Positions 21,801 to 29,614 of a stretch of DNA of 37,177 bases are shown one piece after another. Below the pieces are notes generated by a model. The model saw only the letters and a program-made list of their open reading frames with translations, was not told the origin of the DNA and did no database searches. Origin of the DNA: a virus; IMG/VR virus record IMGVR_UViG_3300033149_005319, positions 1 through 37,177 of that record; one strand, written 5' to 3'. The position numbers and the translations under genes were made by a program. Position 1 is the stretch's first letter. Each line of letters starts with the position of its first letter.

Positions 21801-22414
21801 TGGGCGCCTTCACCGACGCCTCGGCCGTGCTGGGCCGCAAAGCCGTCACCAGCCGCGAAAAGGCCCTCTTCACGCTCCTGAACGCCACCGGGGCCGGATC
21901 GAGCCACTTCACCACCGCGCGGGGCAACTACTTCGCCGGCGCGTCCACGAACCTGCAATCGTCCAGCCTAGCCACCGCCGAGCAGATGTTCCTCGACCAG
22001 ACGGCCCCGGATGGCGATCCGGTGTCGATCAACCCGCGGATCCTGCTGGTCCCCACGGCGCTGAAGGCCACCGCCCGCGAACTGATGACCAGCCAGTTTC
22101 TCGTCGGCCCGACGACGTCGAAGACGCCCAGCAACAACGTCTGGCAGGGAGCCTTCGAGGACCTCTCCAGTCCCTGGATGTCGAACACCAACCTGACCGG
22201 CTACTCCTCGACCGCCTGGTACCTGCTGGCCGACCCGGCCGACGTGCCGGCGCTGGAGATCGCCTACCTCAACGGTATGGCCCAGCCCACCATCGAGTTC
22301 TTCGGACTCGACGCCGACCCCAACGTCCTGGGCGTCACCTGGCGGGTCTACTGGGACTTCGGCGTCGCGTTGGGCGAGTACCGCGCGGGAGTCAAGTCCA
22401 AGGGCGCCGCGTAG
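18830..22414 (+). CDS. portal-prohead protease-major capsid polyprotein
   Basis: A single uninterrupted 1194-residue frame with three phage head proteins. Residues about 1-500 match lambda gpB-family portals (NRARYEAENNSYAKGILLTL, NDCVGTGPRLQM, YASGRLDHQTYHKALR). A low-complexity Ala/Pro joint (about 490-525) leads to a prohead serine protease (about 528-680; His566 in LADHDNR, Ser614 in FQASVGVDP, LREVSIVPAG). From 683 come a helical scaffold-like region with a Pro-Asn linker and then a major capsid protein (about 830-1194; GELKHLKLGEESRTRQV, ALLSISRQDLVNDDL, ASAVLGRKA) of the Mu gpT-like HK97-fold group. An ATG at 20876 with AAAGGA at proper distance could make capsid alone. Confidence 0.85.
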   Translation: MPAAILDQYGRAIRRQSGRARGSLTARERAILRGRFDAAQTIDENRRHWANADALSADAAASASVRQTLRNRARYEAENNSYAKGILLTLANDCVGTGPRLQMQGDDPAVNATVETLLANWARRVHLAAKLRTLRIARARDGEAFALLIANLGLDGPVKLDLRLLEADQVASPSPLLSPYAVDGIRFDTFGNPIEYDVLREHPGATGTATLGGFIADAIPARYVLHLFREDRPGQRRGIPEITPALPLFSQLRRYTLAVLGAAETAADYAAVLQNQNPPDSEDATTGDAFEAVQLEARMATVLPEGYTLGQIKAEQPATTYAEFKKEILNEAARCLLIPYNVAACNSADYNYASGRLDHQTYHKALRIDRGDLEIQFLDRLLEAFLEEAEFLGLVPAYFSRNGLPPHQWFWDGIQHVDPVKEAVAQKTRLASGTTTLAAEYAAENKDYETEMRQRNKEAELQLELRLRLEAREKELRRELGLGLPAPAPASSSPAIAAAADAGSALTFGAAGVEITAAGGDAQSPTPQVAIEAYSGGMMRVPKFGHVVIDLAGLAIEGAIPILADHDNRLEGIVGHGSATIRDGRLWLRGAAAGSETARQIVALAQGGFPFQASVGVDPGERIPIRAGQSITVNGRTITAPAGGFTLVRTSRLREVSIVPAGCDQDTAVTVTASSPDKGPLSMTFSEWLKAKGFDETTLSDAQKAPLQAAFEAELQAADNGDPPNPPNPPNPPANPPNHRRTATPPPLPTEGNLNASGTPDLVAKMRAELAAESQRIAQIRAACDGRFPAIEAKAIAEGWDETRTQLEVLRAERPTGPAIHSRNNDQVRDAAVIEAALCMQAGLNVEEDFNEQTLEAGYRYRRRGFRWCAEQLCASRGRPIDADPGSREWIQAAFSTSELSGIVGAVANKALQKAFLATPTVAGRICATRSHTNFHSHTVYSLAITGDLEQVGSDGELKHLKLGEESRTRQVQTKGALLSISRQDLVNDDLGAFTDASAVLGRKAVTSREKALFTLLNATGAGSSHFTTARGNYFAGASTNLQSSSLATAEQMFLDQTAPDGDPVSINPRILLVPTALKATARELMTSQFLVGPTTSKTPSNNVWQGAFEDLSSPWMSNTNLTGYSSTAWYLLADPADVPALEIAYLNGMAQPTIEFFGLDADPNVLGVTWRVYWDFGVALGEYRAGVKSKGAA
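20831..20878 (+). promoter_or_regulatory. internal translation start for the major capsid protein
   Basis: AAAGGA (20861-20866) lies nine bases before an in-frame ATG at 20876 (MTFSEWLKAKGF), matching the likely N-terminus of a scaffold-capsid protein. A 17-bp palindrome (GCCGTCAC-A-GTGACGGC, 20831-20847) stands just upstream. This suggests a former or active independent start. Confidence 0.55.
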
Positions 22415-22439
22415 TAGCGATTCGGAAACCCGATTCCTG

Positions 22440-22472
22440 CTCACCACCTCACCACTCACCACTCATCACTGG
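22440..22472 (+). repeat. short repeat, family E (ACTCACC/ACTCATC)
   Basis: CTCACCACCTCACCACTCAC with further units, directly before the decoration gene. The inverse (GAGTGGAGAGTGGTGAG) is at 23771-23803. Confidence 0.7.
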
Positions 22473-22480
22473 AAACTCCC

Positions 22481-23338
22481 ATGACCCAAGCCATTTTCAT
22501 GCAAGTCGGCGACGACCTCGACTACACGCCGGGCGCCGACATCTCGGCTGGCCAGGTCGTCGTGCTGGGTAGCCGCGTGCTGGTCGCCAAGCGAGCGATC
22601 GCCTCGGGCGACCTCGGCGCACTCTCCACCCGCGGTCTGTTCAAGGTCGTCAAGGACACCTCGACCTTCACGGCCGGCGCGGCCGTCTATTGGGACGAGG
22701 ACGGCGATCCGGTCGACGGCGACGCCGGTACCGGCGCCGCCACGTCCTCGGCCACCGGCAACGAATTCATGGGCATCGTCTCGCCCGACGGAGCGGCCGC
22801 CACCGGCGACGCGACCGTGGAGGTCTTTCTCCGCAGTTACAACGATTCCACGTTGGAATCGCTCGGAGTGAGCGACCTGTCCGACGTCGGCGCCGTCGCC
22901 TACACCGCCGGCAGTGTGCTGGTCGGCGACGGCGACTCCTACGAGGAGGTCGCGATCTCCGGCGATGCCACGCTGGCGGCCAATGGAGCCCTGACCCTGG
23001 CGGCCGACGAAAAGAACCTCACCACGGCGATTGCCGATCCCGGAGACGCCGGCGCGATCCCGGTGACCAACACGGGGTATTGCCCGCTGGTGACTGAGGA
23101 CGCCGAGACCCGCACGCTGGACGCGCCGACCTATTGCGGCCAGATGCTGTTGCTGTTTATGAAGACCGACGGCGGCGACTGCGTGGTGACCTGCGCAACC
23201 ACGCTGAACGAGACCGGCAACAACACGATCACCTTCGCCAACACCGGCGAGGCCGTGTTGCTGATCGGCGTCGACGAGGGCGCGAGCAAGCGGTGGCGGA
23301 TCGCCACGGCCGACGGCGCCACGCTGTCGACGGTGTAG
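22481..23338 (+). CDS. capsid decoration protein (DUF2190-like) with C-terminal extension
   Basis: A 285-residue protein. Residues about 1-110 match the DUF2190 group of small capsid proteins that follow the major capsid gene: YTPGADISAGQVVVLGSRVL, VAKRAIASGDLGALSTRGLF, AGAAVYWDEDGD. The other 175 residues (many Thr, Asp and Gly, strands such as CVVTCATTLNETGNNTITFA) look like an added beta domain, perhaps exposed on the capsid. No Shine-Dalgarno; a family E repeat ends just before ATG. Confidence 0.75.
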   Translation: MTQAIFMQVGDDLDYTPGADISAGQVVVLGSRVLVAKRAIASGDLGALSTRGLFKVVKDTSTFTAGAAVYWDEDGDPVDGDAGTGAATSSATGNEFMGIVSPDGAAATGDATVEVFLRSYNDSTLESLGVSDLSDVGAVAYTAGSVLVGDGDSYEEVAISGDATLAANGALTLAADEKNLTTAIADPGDAGAIPVTNTGYCPLVTEDAETRTLDAPTYCGQMLLLFMKTDGGDCVVTCATTLNETGNNTITFANTGEAVLLIGVDEGASKRWRIATADGATLSTV

Positions 23339-23399
23339 TGGGCGGATTGGGGATCGGGCTCCCGCCCGATCCCGAGCCCCGAATCGCGAGGTTTCTGCC

Positions 23400-23768
23400 A
23401 TGGCCGACATGCTCCAATCCGCGGCGGCGTGGCTTCGCGAGAAGCTCGCCGCCCACGCCTCGGTGTCCGTCGTCTACCGCCGCGGAGCCGACGCGATCAA
23501 TCTCCGCGCCACCCGCGGCCAGACGGCCCACCAGGCCACCGACGACTACGGCGTGGTCATCGAGACGACCTCGCAGGACTTCATTTTTGCGTCGGCCGAT
23601 TTGATTTTCGCCGGCGCCGCGGCGAAACCGCAGCCGGGCGACTGGATCGAGTACTGCGTCGGCGGCAACGTCTACCGCTATGAGGTCCTCCCGGCCGACG
23701 GCCGCCGGTGCTATCGCGAGACCGAGGGCACGTTGCGGGTCTACACCACGGCGATCGACACCGGGTAA
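23400..23768 (+). CDS. head-tail connector, lambda FII-like
   Basis: A 122-residue protein, MADMLQSAAAWLREKLAAHA... An N-terminal helix is followed by a beta domain (SVVYRRGADAINLRATRGQT, GDWIEYCVGGNVYRYEVLPA) like lambda FII-type attachment proteins, which cap the head so that the tail joins. Position after the decoration gene and before the tail terminator supports this. The pattern YRYEVLP.DGRRCYR..EGTLRVYT is typical of the family in prophages. Confidence 0.7.
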   Translation: MADMLQSAAAWLREKLAAHASVSVVYRRGADAINLRATRGQTAHQATDDYGVVIETTSQDFIFASADLIFAGAAAKPQPGDWIEYCVGGNVYRYEVLPADGRRCYRETEGTLRVYTTAIDTG

Positions 23769-23803
23769 CACTGAGTGGAGAGTGGTGAGTGGAGAGTGGT
23801 GAG

Positions 23804-23998
23804 ATGCGAGATTCCAACGGATTGAAGAAGTACTTGATCGGCGTGGCCGTCACGGTGACCACGGGCCTGCTGTTGCAGACCTGCGCCTTCATTTGGTGGG
23901 CTTCGTCGATCACCACCCGCGTCGATCGCAACGAGCGGGACATCCGGTCACTCATCGGCCATTCGTCATTGGACATGCATCATTCCCCCAACCCCTAG
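23804..23998 (+). CDS. small single-TM protein, possible holin-like
   Basis: A 64-residue protein. Start ATG 23804 follows GAGAGTGGTGAG, part of a family E repeat. One membrane helix (YLIGVAVTVTTGLLLQTCAF, about 12-32), then a charged heptad segment (ITTRVDRNERDIRSLIGH). The build resembles XhlA-type or other single-pass phage membrane proteins, but similarity to a named holin was not evident. The tail SLDMHHSPNP is repeat-derived. It lies within the head-tail connector genes, an unusual place for a membrane protein. Confidence 0.55.
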   Translation: MRDSNGLKKYLIGVAVTVTTGLLLQTCAFIWWASSITTRVDRNERDIRSLIGHSSLDMHHSPNP

Positions 23999-24017
23999 CC
24001 CCTAACCCCTAACCGCC

Positions 24018-24458
24018 ATGCCGACGCCCGTCGTCGCCCAGATCGCCGATGCGGTCGTTGCCGCCTTGAACGCGGCCACGCTCAGTCAAGAGTTCACCGC
24101 CGTGCGGACCTATCTGCCCGTCTACGACCTGAAAGACATGGGCACATTGCACGTCACGGTGGCGATTCGCGATCGCGACGAGGAACCGGCCACCCGGGCG
24201 AAACGCAAGGCGACCTACCAGATCGACGTGGCGGTGCAGAAGAAGATCGACCCGACCGACGCGGCCGCCGGCGACGCGCTGCTGTACCTGGTGGACCAGA
24301 TCGCCGCGTTGTTTATCGGCCAGCGGCCGACCGATTATGCCGCGGCCATTTGTACCGCCATCGAGCAAAACGGCCCGCTCTATTTCCCGCGGCACATGCG
24401 GGAGCAGCGGCAGTTCACCAGCGTCTTGACCCTGACCTTCGAGGCCCTGGTTACGTAA
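24018..24458 (+). CDS. tail completion/terminator protein (lambda U-like)
   Basis: A 146-residue protein, MPTPVVAQIADAVVAALNAA.... The pattern of an N-terminal helix, then strands (LHVTVAIRDRDE, KATYQIDVAVQKKI), a helix (GDALLYLVDQIAALFIGQRP) and a C-terminal strand (FTSVLTLTFEALV) matches the alpha/beta fold of tail terminators of siphophages. It caps the tail tube. Position between connector and tail tube agrees. The start follows a family B repeat (CCCTAACCCCTAACCGCC) with no Shine-Dalgarno. Confidence 0.65.
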   Translation: MPTPVVAQIADAVVAALNAATLSQEFTAVRTYLPVYDLKDMGTLHVTVAIRDRDEEPATRAKRKATYQIDVAVQKKIDPTDAAAGDALLYLVDQIAALFIGQRPTDYAAAICTAIEQNGPLYFPRHMREQRQFTSVLTLTFEALVT

Positions 24459-24493
24459 CCGACAACTGACAACTGAAAACTGAAAACTCCCCC

Positions 24494-24886
24494 ATGCTCG
24501 GCCTGAAATCGACAGTCCGCTTCGACGACCGCAAAGTCCGCCGCGCCAAACAGCGTGCGGCCCTGCGGTACCTCTACCGCGCGGCGGCCTGGTTGCGGCT
24601 GGTGGCCAAGCGGAGCATCCGCAAGCGGAAGGGCCCGGCGCCGGAGGGCGACCCGCCGCACACGCAAACCAAACGTCTGCCCCGTTCGCTCCGTTACGCG
24701 GTCGATCCCCGCCACGAGCGCGCCGTGATCGGCCCCGACTACGCGATCATTCGCGACGTGGGCGGCGCGCACGAGCACGGCGGCCGATTCCGTGACGAAA
24801 CCTACGAGCCCCGCCCGTTCATGGGCCCGGCGCTGGAGAAGACCGAGGCGAAGTTGCCGGAGTTTTGGGAGGACAGCGTAAGGTGA
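24494..24886 (+). CDS. minor tail protein (lambda Z/HK97 gp10-like)
   Basis: A 130-residue basic protein. AKRSIRKRKGPAPEGDPPHT..., VIGPDYAIIRDVGGAHEHGG and YEPRPFMGPALEKTEAKLPE are typical of HK97 gp10/lambda Z proteins, where GxPPxxxTxxL and RPFMxPAL are conserved. It joins tail and head. It starts after a family C repeat (ACTGAAAACTCCCCC) with no Shine-Dalgarno. Confidence 0.75.
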   Translation: MLGLKSTVRFDDRKVRRAKQRAALRYLYRAAAWLRLVAKRSIRKRKGPAPEGDPPHTQTKRLPRSLRYAVDPRHERAVIGPDYAIIRDVGGAHEHGGRFRDETYEPRPFMGPALEKTEAKLPEFWEDSVR

Positions 24887-24981
24887 TTTCTGATTTCTGA
24901 TTTCAGATTTCAGATTGAAGGAACTACAGCCAATCTGAAATCTGAAATCATGAATCCTCAATCCTCATTGGGAGAACCGTT

Positions 24982-25398
24982 ATGGGATACAAGATCGGTC
25001 TGGAGGGCAAACTCTATCGCGGCACGGCCGGCTCGACCGCGACGACCGAGGTCACCAACGTCAAGGACCTCAGCGACGAGATCGATGCCGATGTCGCCGA
25101 GATCAGCAACCGGGCCGGCGGCGGGTGGAAGTCGTACCGGCCGACGCTCAAAGACGTGAACCTGTCCTGGAACATGCTGTGGGACCCGGCCTGCGCCCAT
25201 TGCCTTTTCTTCAAGAACGCCTTCCTAAACGGCACGCCGATCGCCCTGGCCGTGCTCGACGGCGCCGGCGGCAAGGGCCTGGATGCGGACTTCTACGTCA
25301 CCAAGTGGGGCCGCAACGAACCGCTGACCGAAGGCATGGAGGTCCCCGTGGAGGTGAAGATCACCACGGAGAACCGTGCTCCCGCGTGGCCCGACTAG
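24982..25398 (+). CDS. major tail tube protein
   Basis: A 138-residue protein, MGYKIGLEGKLYRGTAGSTA.... Beta-rich with TTEVTNVKDLSDEIDADVAE and a middle that reads SYRPTLKDVNLSWNMLWDP; the end is EVKITTENRAPAWPD. This is the size and order of siphophage tail tube proteins, just after Z/U-like proteins and before the tape measure. A GGGAGAACCGTT stretch before ATG is a usable binding site, unlike for its neighbours. Upstream (24887-24955) is a family A hairpin. Confidence 0.7.
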   Translation: MGYKIGLEGKLYRGTAGSTATTEVTNVKDLSDEIDADVAEISNRAGGGWKSYRPTLKDVNLSWNMLWDPACAHCLFFKNAFLNGTPIALAVLDGAGGKGLDADFYVTKWGRNEPLTEGMEVPVEVKITTENRAPAWPD

Positions 25399-25485
25399 AC
25401 GGATTTCGGATTGCGGATTTCAGATTTCAGATTTGGAATCTGCACGGCTCACTGACAACTGAAAACTGAAAACCGAGAACTTCCC

Positions 25486-26103
25486 ATGGAAGCCACCATT
25501 CAGCATATTTGTTCACTGCCCGGTCAGACCGTCCGGGGGACGATCACCAAGACGGCCACCGCGGGGTTGCCGCCTCAGGAAGTCCCGCTGCCGGCGGGCG
25601 TTGCCGGGACGCTTTCGACCCGGACCGACGACGACACCGCTGTGATTACCGCAGCCGGTCACTCCCTGCAACAGGATGACAAGGTCGATGTCTATTGGGC
25701 CGGCGGCCGTCGCTACGGGATGACCGTGTCCTCGGTCGATGGCAACAACGTCACGGTCGGCACCGACGCGGGCCACGTCGGCAACGGCGACGCCTTCCCC
25801 GCGCAAGACACCGCCGTGGTGATCACCGAGCAGGTGGTGATCGACCTGGAGATCGACGGCGACGCGCTGGTCTGTATCGCCGCCGGGGCCGACCAGCGGG
25901 CCCACCTGGAGTTCCACGACGGCGTAACCACGTCGATCGCCGCGGCCGAGATCCCGGCCGCCGGCGAAAGCTGGTCCTGGGTCGAGGACTCCGGTTACAC
26001 CAACCCGCTGGCCGGCGACGTGACCGAAGAGATCCGTTGCAGCAACGGCTCGACGACGGCCGCCACGCTGAAACTCGGCGGGCTCTACAACAGCACGTCC
26101 TAA
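25486..26103 (+). CDS. tail protein, tandem paralogue 1
   Basis: A 205-residue protein, similar to the next gene. Shared blocks: PPQEVPLPAGVAGTLS, KVDVYWAGGRRYGMTV, FPAQDTAVVI, RAHLEF, TAATLKLGGLYNSTS. It is beta-rich with many Thr, Val and Gly. Being repeated after the tail tube gene, it may be a tube-decoration or minor tail protein; no family name is certain. It starts after a family C repeat and lacks a Shine-Dalgarno (AACTTCCCATGG). Confidence 0.6.
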   Translation: MEATIQHICSLPGQTVRGTITKTATAGLPPQEVPLPAGVAGTLSTRTDDDTAVITAAGHSLQQDDKVDVYWAGGRRYGMTVSSVDGNNVTVGTDAGHVGNGDAFPAQDTAVVITEQVVIDLEIDGDALVCIAAGADQRAHLEFHDGVTTSIAAAEIPAAGESWSWVEDSGYTNPLAGDVTEEIRCSNGSTTAATLKLGGLYNSTS

Positions 26104-26177
26104 AGGACGGGCGAGGAACGAGGGGTGGGGGGCGAGTGCTTTAATCCCCAATCCCCAATCCCCAATCCCCAATCCCC

Positions 26178-26780
26178 ATGCTCCGAGCCATCGTCATCAC
26201 CGATTTCGCCTTCCCCGGCACCACGCTCCGTTCGCAGACCGTCCGTACCGCCACCGGCGGCGTGGCGCCGCAGGAGATCCCGTTGCCGGCCGGCGTGGCC
26301 GGCGTGCTCTCGGATCGAGGGGGTGATTCGATCGGCACGATCACCTTCCCGACCAGCCACGGCTTTGCGGAAGGCGAGTTGGTGGATGTCTATTGGGCCG
26401 GCGGTCTGCGCTACGGCATGACGATCGACCCGCTGGGCAACGGGCTTTATCTCGACGTGCTTGGTGGCGCCGGCGACGTGTTGCCGGCACAAGACACGGC
26501 CGTGGTGGTGGCCGTCAACACGGCCGTCACGCTGCCGATCAACGATACGGAGAACCTCGTGTACATGGCCTTCGGCTGCAATCGCCGTTCGCACCTGGAG
26601 ATCCGCGCGTCCAGCGTAACGATCTACGATCGCGAAATACCGGCAGACGGGCTCTGGTGCATCCGCGACGGATGGGCCGACGCGATGGGTTACTTCGACG
26701 GCCTGCGCGTCTCCAACGGCGGCGTATTGCCGGCCACATTCCGCGTCGCTGGTCTATACAACAGCGTCCCTAACCCCTAA
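26178..26780 (+). CDS. tail protein, tandem paralogue 2
   Basis: A 200-residue protein, paralogue of the preceding one: APQEIPLPAGVAGVLS, LVDVYWAGGLRYGMTI, LPAQDTAVVV, RSHLEIRASS, LPATFRVAGLYNSV. The first residues and the middle differ most. The last three residues (PNP) come from a family B repeat that leads to the next gene. The start stands after AATCCCCAATCCCC without Shine-Dalgarno. Confidence 0.6.
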   Translation: MLRAIVITDFAFPGTTLRSQTVRTATGGVAPQEIPLPAGVAGVLSDRGGDSIGTITFPTSHGFAEGELVDVYWAGGLRYGMTIDPLGNGLYLDVLGGAGDVLPAQDTAVVVAVNTAVTLPINDTENLVYMAFGCNRRSHLEIRASSVTIYDREIPADGLWCIRDGWADAMGYFDGLRVSNGGVLPATFRVAGLYNSVPNP

Positions 26781-26813
26781 CCCCCAGCCCCTAACCCCTA
26801 GCCCCGATTCCCC

Positions 26814-27320
26814 ATGAAACAATTCACCGACAACGCCGGCCGCCAGTGGAACGTCGAGCTCAACGTGGCGACCGTCAAGCGGGTCCGCGACCTCTGCGGC
26901 GTCGATCTGCTGGAGGCCAGCGACAGGGAGAAGAACCTGCTGGTTCGCCTGATCTCCGATCCGATCCTGTTGGTTGACGTGATCTACTGCGTGTGCAAAC
27001 CGCAGGCGGACCAGCAGCAGGTCACCGACGAGGACTTCGGCCGCGCGATGGCCGGCGACGCGATCGACGCCGCGACGGAGGCCCTGCTCGGGGAGATCGT
27101 AAATTTTACCCCGAACCCGCGGGATCGCCGGCGACTGCAGAAGGCGACGGCCAAGATGAACGCGATGCTGGATCGGACCCGCGAGTTCCTGGAGACGAAG
27201 CTCGACGACCCGCGGCTGGACGCCAACCTCGAATCCGCGCTTCGGAAGTTCGACGAATCATTTACAAGTTCGCTGGAGTCCTCGGCCTCGACCCCGGAGG
27301 ATTCACCCTCCGCGAATTGA
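26814..27320 (+). CDS. tail assembly chaperone, G-like
   Basis: A 168-residue protein, MKQFTDNAGRQWNVELNVAT..., between tail tube region and tape measure. The pattern (a small domain, helices DREKNLLVRLISDPILLVDV, then a charged C-terminus) is that of gpG-type chaperones that coat the tape measure protein. The last part after about residue 148 (SFTSSLESSAST) has low-GC third positions unlike the rest, which suggests that translation normally changes frame here. Start after CGATTCCCC, no Shine-Dalgarno. Confidence 0.65.
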   Translation: MKQFTDNAGRQWNVELNVATVKRVRDLCGVDLLEASDREKNLLVRLISDPILLVDVIYCVCKPQADQQQVTDEDFGRAMAGDAIDAATEALLGEIVNFTPNPRDRRRLQKATAKMNAMLDRTREFLETKLDDPRLDANLESALRKFDESFTSSLESSASTPEDSPSAN

Positions 27321-27529
27321 CCGCGATGGCCGAGTCCCGCGGCCGGTTCGAGTGGTCGCAGACAGCGGAGATCCTGGCGATGCTTTACAACGCGCACCGC
27401 GATGCGCAGAAATGTCCGCCTCGTACGGCCGAAGACTTTAGTCCCTATCCGCGCGAAGGTCGCCCGGCCGGTGCCCCGGCCGAAAAGATGAGCGTCGCCG
27501 AGTGGGCGAAAATGCGACGGCAACGATGA
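27263..27529 (+). CDS. T-like extension of the tail chaperone (-1 frame, no own start)
   Basis: About 88 codons in the -1 frame relative to the preceding gene: YKFAGVLGLDPGGFTLRELT, then AMAESRGRFEWSQTAEILAM and LYNAHRDAQK. FTLRELxxMAxxR...W..TA..LA...N.HR is typical of the gpT half of G/GT chaperones. The coding pattern changes from the zero frame to the -1 frame near 27255-27265. No good start codon lies there, so a -1 frameshift fusion (26814-27529) is probable. A classic heptamer is not seen at that point; A-AAT-TTT exists in the zero frame at 27101-27107, but 150 bases earlier. Confidence 0.6.
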   Translation, partial: YKFAGVLGLDPGGFTLRELTAMAESRGRFEWSQTAEILAMLYNAHRDAQKCPPRTAEDFSPYPREGRPAGAPAEKMSVAEWAKMRRQR

Positions 27530-27604
27530 ACGAGGAATGATGAATGATGAACGGAGGGGTGAGCCTCCCATCCCTAACCCCTAGCTCCTAACCCCTAATC
27601 TCGC

Positions 27605-29614
27605 ATGTCTACCCGATCGATCAAGGCTGGTTCCGCCTACGTGGAACTGTTTGCCGAGGATTCGAAGCTCGTCCGCGGGCTGCACAGCGCCCAGCGTCGG
27701 TTGACGGCGTTTGCTTCGTCGGTCCAAGGGCTGGCAATGAAGATGGCCGGCCTGAGTGCGGCGATCGTCGCTCCGCTGACGCTGGCCGTGAAGAGTTTCA
27801 TGCAGACCGGCGACGCGTTGGACAAAATGAGCAGCCGGGTGGGGGCGTCGGTCGAGTTCCTCTCGGCCTTATCCCATGCCGCCCAGATCGGCGGTACTGA
27901 CATCGCGGCCATGGAGACGGCCATCCGCCGGCTGCAGCGGACCGCCTATGATGCTACGCGGGGGCTGAGCACGGCGACACAGGCGTTTGCCGATCTTGGG
28001 ATCAACATTCGCACCCAGGGCGATCAACTCAAAAGTACCGAGCAGCTATTCATGGAATCGGCGGCCGCGCTGTCTCGGATGGAGAATAACACGCGCAAGG
28101 CCGCGTTGGCGACCGTGGTCTTCGGCCGCGCCGGCACGGAGCTGTTGCCCATGCTCAAAGATGGAAAGGCGGGCCTGCTGGCGGTGATGGAGGAGGCGCA
28201 CAGACTGGGCATCGTCATGACTACCGAGGACGCCACCGCCGCCGCGGCTTCGACCGATGCCTGGACCAGGCTCGTGGCAAGCCTGAAACGGACCGCCGTG
28301 CTGATCGGCAAAGCGCTGGCTCCCATGCTCGAAGCCTTGGCCGAAAAAGCAGTGAAGATCGTGGGCCGCTTGATGGACTGGATCAAGACCAATCCGCAAT
28401 TGATCGTCAAGCTGGCGAAATTCGGCCTGATGCTTGGCACGGTCGGCACGGCGCTGGCCGCGTTGACGGTCGTGATCAAGCTGGCGGCCGTGGCCATGGG
28501 GCTCATGACGGCGCCCGTCCTGCTGGTAATCGCCGCCCTGGGGGTATTGCTGGGCGCCATTATCGACTGGGGCGCCCTGCTGGAAAAGATCACGAAATCC
28601 CTCGGCGACTGCGGGGCGGCAACCGAGGAAACGGCGGCCCGGATGGCCAGCGCCGTCAGTAGCTTCGAGGCGACGACCGGCGCCCTGGCGGACCTTGGCG
28701 ACGCCGCCGAGACGACTACGGACAAAATGGCCGAATTGAAGGCCGAGATCCGCGCGGCGAAGGAGGAGGCCGCGCGGGCGAAGAAGGACTACGAGGAACT
28801 CCAGGCCATCCAGGCCGCCGCGAAAAGAAGGTTCAGTTGGGAGACGCCCGAGCAATACGCGGTCCGCCAGCAACGCCGCGCGGAGCGGACCGCCGAGGCC
28901 CGGGCCGCCTACGAGGCGGCGGCGGGCGTCGTCGCGGCAAAGGAGGCCCAACTCAACGCCGATCTGTTGGAGGAAATCCGCCGACTGGAGATCGCGGCCA
29001 TCGAAGACACCACGGCGCGGGAACTGGCCGAACTCGATCACCGCTACGAAGCGAAACGCAAGATGGCCGAGGCAGCCGGCCAGGACCTCTTGTTGGTCGA
29101 GCGGGCCTATCAGTTGGAATTGACGGCGATCCAGAAGCGGGCCGATGACCAGCGTGAAGAGGCCGCCCGCCGGCATGCAGAGAGAATGGCAAACGAAAGG
29201 ACACGGCAAGCGGAAGAACTGGCGGACAAACAAGCCTCCCTGGCCGACGAGATAGCCCGCCTGGAGATCGAGACCACGATCCCCGAAGGGCCGGATCGGC
29301 AAAGGGCGCTGCTGGCCTTGGACGAGGAGCGGGACAAGCGGGCGATCGAACAGTCGGGCCTCGGCGAGCAACAGATCGCCAAATTACTGGGCATGGTGAC
29401 CGACAAGTATACGCTCAGGCACCGGGCGCTGGCGCTCGGCGACTCGGCCGGCAAGCTGAAAACCACGGTGGCCGGCACCTTTTCGGCGATCGCCGCCTCC
29501 CGGCTCGGCGGCGGCGACCCGTTGCGGAAGTTGGTGGACAAAGCCGACCAACAAATCAAGGAACTGCGAAAGATCCAGGACGGCCAGGAACGTCACGCCC
29601 CGCAGTTTACATAA
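27605..29614 (+). CDS. tail tape measure protein
   Basis: A 669-residue protein. The N-terminal part (SIKAGSAYVELFAEDSKLVR, then LTAFASSVQGLAMKMAGLS) and TPLTLAVKSFMQTGDALDKM-like helices are typical of TP901/Mu-type tape measures. Hydrophobic helices lie about 275-325 (FGLMLGTVGTALAALTVVIK, MGLMTAPVLLVIAALGVLLG). The rest is coiled coil rich in Ala, Glu and Arg (about 370-560). At about 1.5 A per residue a tail near 100 nm would result. The start ATG follows a family B repeat (CCCTAATCTCGC) and has no Shine-Dalgarno. Confidence 0.85.
   Translation: MSTRSIKAGSAYVELFAEDSKLVRGLHSAQRRLTAFASSVQGLAMKMAGLSAAIVAPLTLAVKSFMQTGDALDKMSSRVGASVEFLSALSHAAQIGGTDIAAMETAIRRLQRTAYDATRGLSTATQAFADLGINIRTQGDQLKSTEQLFMESAAALSRMENNTRKAALATVVFGRAGTELLPMLKDGKAGLLAVMEEAHRLGIVMTTEDATAAAASTDAWTRLVASLKRTAVLIGKALAPMLEALAEKAVKIVGRLMDWIKTNPQLIVKLAKFGLMLGTVGTALAALTVVIKLAAVAMGLMTAPVLLVIAALGVLLGAIIDWGALLEKITKSLGDCGAATEETAARMASAVSSFEATTGALADLGDAAETTTDKMAELKAEIRAAKEEAARAKKDYEELQAIQAAAKRRFSWETPEQYAVRQQRRAERTAEARAAYEAAAGVVAAKEAQLNADLLEEIRRLEIAAIEDTTARELAELDHRYEAKRKMAEAAGQDLLLVERAYQLELTAIQKRADDQREEAARRHAERMANERTRQAEELADKQASLADEIARLEIETTIPEGPDRQRALLALDEERDKRAIEQSGLGEQQIAKLLGMVTDKYTLRHRALALGDSAGKLKTTVAGTFSAIAASRLGGGDPLRKLVDKADQQIKELRKIQDGQERHAPQFT

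Noticed and set aside
27101-27107. A-AAT-TTT as the G/T frameshift site
   Set aside because: In the correct phase, but zero-frame coding quality persists for another 150 bases, so it is kept only as a weak alternative.
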